Of a stretch of DNA of 64,000 nt, positions 62,307-64,000 are shown in pieces. The notes under the pieces were generated by a model that was given only the letters and a program-made list of their open reading frames with translations, was not told the DNA's origin and did no database searches. A program made the translations under genes and the position numbers. The stretch is from an uncultured Sphingomonas sp. (GTDB lineage: Bacteria; Pseudomonadota; Alphaproteobacteria; Sphingomonadales; Sphingomonadaceae): positions 36,220 to 100,219 of the forward strand of contig NZ_CAJYTI010000033.1 of the NCBI RefSeq assembly GCF_913777625.1. The letters run 5' to 3'. Each line of letters opens with the position of its first letter. Positions within the stretch are counted from its first letter, which is position 1.

Positions 62307-63176
62307 CGTCGGTCCTGTCCGTCACGCTCCACGACGGCCATGGTCGCCCCGACCGGGGTGGCGACGGCCCTTCGTTTCGGATGTTCCTTGTGTCGGGCCG
62401 GCGGCGGCGTTGCCGCCCGTCTGCCCGGATTCCGGATGTGCAGCCCCGCGCAGGGAAAGTCGAGAGCGAAGGCGCGAAAAAAGCGCACAATCCGTCCACC
62501 TTGCGGCGGATTTCGCAGTCCTCGACGCAGGTGCTTCCGGGTCCGGGCTTCGGGCGGTACTTCCGACCCATTCGATCGGAGGTATCCTCCGGCCGAACAC
62601 CGCCACGACGAGGACATCGCCCAATCCTAGGAATCCTTCGTGCCTGCGGTCGATCCCGCCGCTCCGGTGGCCGGCAGCGTCGTGGAGCCGCACCCGCTCC
62701 GGATCGGCGGCCCGGTTTCCTGCTAGCGGCGCGATATGGCCGCCCCGCGCTCGAGGCGGGGAAGGCAGGCAATGCGCACCTGCCTCGGCGACACATTTAC
62801 GCGAGGAGCGTGTTGCCGCCAGTTAGAAAAGGCACATTCCGCAGCCAGATAGAAATGGCACAACCCGCCCGAGGCAGCGGGGGCTGCGTGGAGCCCTCCT
62901 CGTAGCGCAACGCTGCCCCCGCTGATGCCCCACACTTCCGGCTCCTGACCCCGGACCCGCTGCGCACGCAGCGGGCCCGGTCACATCGCCTCAGCGGCTG
63001 ATGCTCGTGCATCGGGTAGGGTGTCGATGGCAGCTTCGGGAGAGAAAGCGGACCGGCAGCTCGCGCCCAGTTGTCGCCATTAAGCGTGTTCGTAGCTGCA
63101 CCTGAGAGCGGACGTTCGTTCATCAGCTTTGGAGTGTAAGCTAGCGGATGTTCGCCTAGTAGCGTAGGAACGACGC
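62307..63176. other. Gene-poor stretch of 870 bases
   Basis: No convincing gene was found: open frames here are compositionally unlike proteins and lack ribosome-binding sites. Visible structures are CGGAGG-TAT-CCTCCG (62577-62591), which may be part of the acetylation operon promoter, the 26-base tandem repeat at 62815-62866, and a hairpin with arms CCCGCTGCG/CGCAGCGGG at 62956-62975. The sequence turns more AT-rich from about 63080. It has the look of a boundary between core sequence and inserted DNA. Confidence 0.6.
62815..62866. repeat. 26-base tandem repeat resembling an IS21-type end
   Basis: Two direct copies (62815-62840 and 62841-62866) match at 21 of 26 positions, sharing GCCAG-nTAGAAA-nGGCACA. 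Multiple subterminal repeats of this length are characteristic of IS21-family ends, and the GGCACA motif resembles some of them. No istA/istB-like genes are nearby, so a deleted element or lone end is likely. The family assignment is tentative. Confidence 0.5.
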
Positions 63177-63797
63177 GTGAAACGCCTCAAGGATATCCCG
63201 CCCGCTTTCAACCTCTACGACAAAATAGGGGTGATGGATTTCGCGATATTTGAGAATGCGGGCGGCACTGAGCAAGAAATCGTAGCTGCGATTCCTCAGA
63301 CGCTAAGGCATGCCCGGACATTCGACGAGGCAAGGCTTCGAGCTTTAGGTTGCAGGCCCATTGATAGGCGAGCGTTTTTCGGCGACTGGTATGATCTCGA
63401 AAGCGGAACGTTGCTGAAGGCAGGCAGCTACAGAACGGCTGACGGATCAGTGTTGCACAATCCAAAACTCACCCGACTCGACGGTGTAGAGATCATGTCT
63501 GGAGCCACCCCTATCCCTGAAGCCGGAGCGGGGGGACAATTCGCATACGCCTTTTCAAACTCTGTTTTCGGGTTCGAAGGAAAGCCAAGCGAATTCCAAT
63601 CGTTTTTCGAGGAAATCAGGGACTTCATCTTGCCGGAAGGCGAGCGAAGCGAAATATTGGACTGGGCTAGCCCGAACCTGCCGGACGTTTCGGACTACTT
63701 CACCGACGGAATGGAATGGTGGGGAGTCTTCCTGTTCAGCATACACGTGCCGAAACTCCGGCAACTCACAATCATCGCGGGTTCAACCACGGACTAG
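63177..63797 (+). CDS. Hypothetical protein of lower GC, unknown function
   Basis: A 206-residue soluble protein without signal peptide or recognised motif. It is acidic and aromatic-rich (FFEEIRDFILPEGERSEILDW, YFTDGMEWWGVF), and visibly less GC-rich than its neighbours. Start GTG 63177. Set between an IS21-end-like repeat and an IS3 transposase start, it probably arrived by transfer. Small proteins of this sort next to mobile elements include immunity proteins, but there is no partner toxin gene in view. Confidence 0.65.
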   Translation: MKRLKDIPPAFNLYDKIGVMDFAIFENAGGTEQEIVAAIPQTLRHARTFDEARLRALGCRPIDRRAFFGDWYDLESGTLLKAGSYRTADGSVLHNPKLTRLDGVEIMSGATPIPEAGAGGQFAYAFSNSVFGFEGKPSEFQSFFEEIRDFILPEGERSEILDWASPNLPDVSDYFTDGMEWWGVFLFSIHVPKLRQLTIIAGSTTD

Positions 63798-63943
63798 GTG
63801 GCAACGCTCGCCCTTGCAATTCAGCGCCTGCTCACTGCCGGTCATGGATGGTCCGCAGAACGGCGGTACAGGGATGGTCTGCCTTGGAAAATCCGGTCCA
63901 TTTCTGAAGAGAGCCCGCGAGGGTATCTGGAATGGAGAATGGC

Positions 63944-64000
63944 ATGGGACGTCAGCGGTTTACGCCGGAGCAGATCATCGCGAAGCTGCGTGAGGTTGAT
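63944..64000 (+). mobile_element. IS3-family transposase OrfA, N-terminal 19 codons
   Basis: The reading frame from ATG 63944 to the window edge encodes MGRQRFTPEQIIAKLREVD, the conserved start of IS3-family OrfA (helix-turn-helix, xxRFTxEQIxxxLRE). The remainder, including OrfB and the right end, lies beyond the window. The left terminal repeat is presumably between 63800 and 63940 but I could not identify it. Confidence 0.85.

Noticed and set aside
62322..62693. Minus-strand frame of 123 codons upstream of the acetylation operon
   Set aside because: No ribosome-binding site, compositionally random, and it overlaps several other equally poor frames.
62956..62975. Hairpin CCCGCTGCG/CGCAGCGGG as a terminator or RNA gene
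   Set aside because: There is no T-run and no nearby gene end to serve, and the two-base loop is too tight. It is mentioned only as a structure.
1..64000. tRNA, rRNA, CRISPR or riboswitch
   Set aside because: I saw no cloverleaf, repeat-spacer array or recognisable aptamer core by eye. A tRNAscan, Rfam or CRISPR search would be decisive.

Overview
This window looks like part of a chromosome from a high-GC alphaproteobacterium of the order Sphingomonadales, most likely Sphingomonas or a close relative. The evidence is its TonB-dependent receptors paired with SapC-like and tryptophan-halogenase-like partners, the non-phosphorylating L-rhamnose pathway that ends in a diketo-acid hydrolase, a GH68 sucrose locus, a PEP-CTERM protein, and the codon and GC profile. 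No rRNA, tRNA, CRISPR array or prophage was recognised. The assignment comes from gene content alone.

Layout. (1) 1-8.1 kb: an aromatic-type degradation operon with flavin monooxygenase, extradiol dioxygenase, C-C hydrolase, MFS carrier, cupin, epimerase/dehydrogenase and FAH hydrolase, plus a convergent alpha/beta hydrolase. (2) 8.2-12.1 kb: M3 peptidase and a DecR-like Lrp regulator, divergent from a Cds1-type cysteine desulfhydrase. (3) 12.1-16.9 kb: an L-fucose-type oxidative sugar cluster lacking its dehydratase. (4) 16.9-27.9 kb: a complete oxidative L-rhamnose pathway (1-dehydrogenase, lactonase, RhmD dehydratase, 4-dehydrogenase, diketo-acid hydrolase) with a pectin-type acetylesterase, two IclR regulators and a very large TonB receptor. 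(5) 28.1-39.2 kb: a LacI-controlled sugar locus with FHS-family transporter, GH3 glycosidase, TonB receptor, SapC and halogenase-like flavoprotein. Paired palindromic operators and an unexplained leader terminator lie upstream of the GH3 gene. (6) 39.4-43.3 kb: a PEP-CTERM protein followed by ECF sigma factor, anti-sigma factor, atypical subtilase and a porin-like protein. (7) 43.3-49.6 kb: a 1243-residue LamG protein of unknown activity, a 70-residue orphan, and an ABC exporter pair. (8) 49.7-57.6 kb: a sucrose/fructan locus with permease, GH68, LacI regulator, TonB receptor and a second halogenase-like protein. (9) 57.8-62.3 kb: a SleB-type cell-wall hydrolase and an MBOAT/SGNH polysaccharide O-acetylation operon. 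(10) 62.3-64 kb: a gene-poor stretch with an IS-end-like tandem repeat, an orphan gene of lower GC, and the first 19 codons of an IS3-family transposase.

Working together, regions 3-5 and 8 are polysaccharide and sugar utilisation loci. Large substrates would be trimmed by secreted enzymes, imported by TonB receptors, hydrolysed, moved across the inner membrane by MFS carriers, and oxidised to pyruvate plus a small acid. The LacI palindromes give each locus its own regulatory signature.

The most unusual module is region 6. The PEP-CTERM gene and the ECF sigma gene share a promoter-like motif (TGAACC-N16-CCACT). The anti-sigma factor carries a periplasmic domain that looks like a subtilisin propeptide. 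The next gene is a subtilase that lacks the usual oxyanion-hole Asn. Together these suggest a self-contained envelope signalling circuit, which remains an inference.
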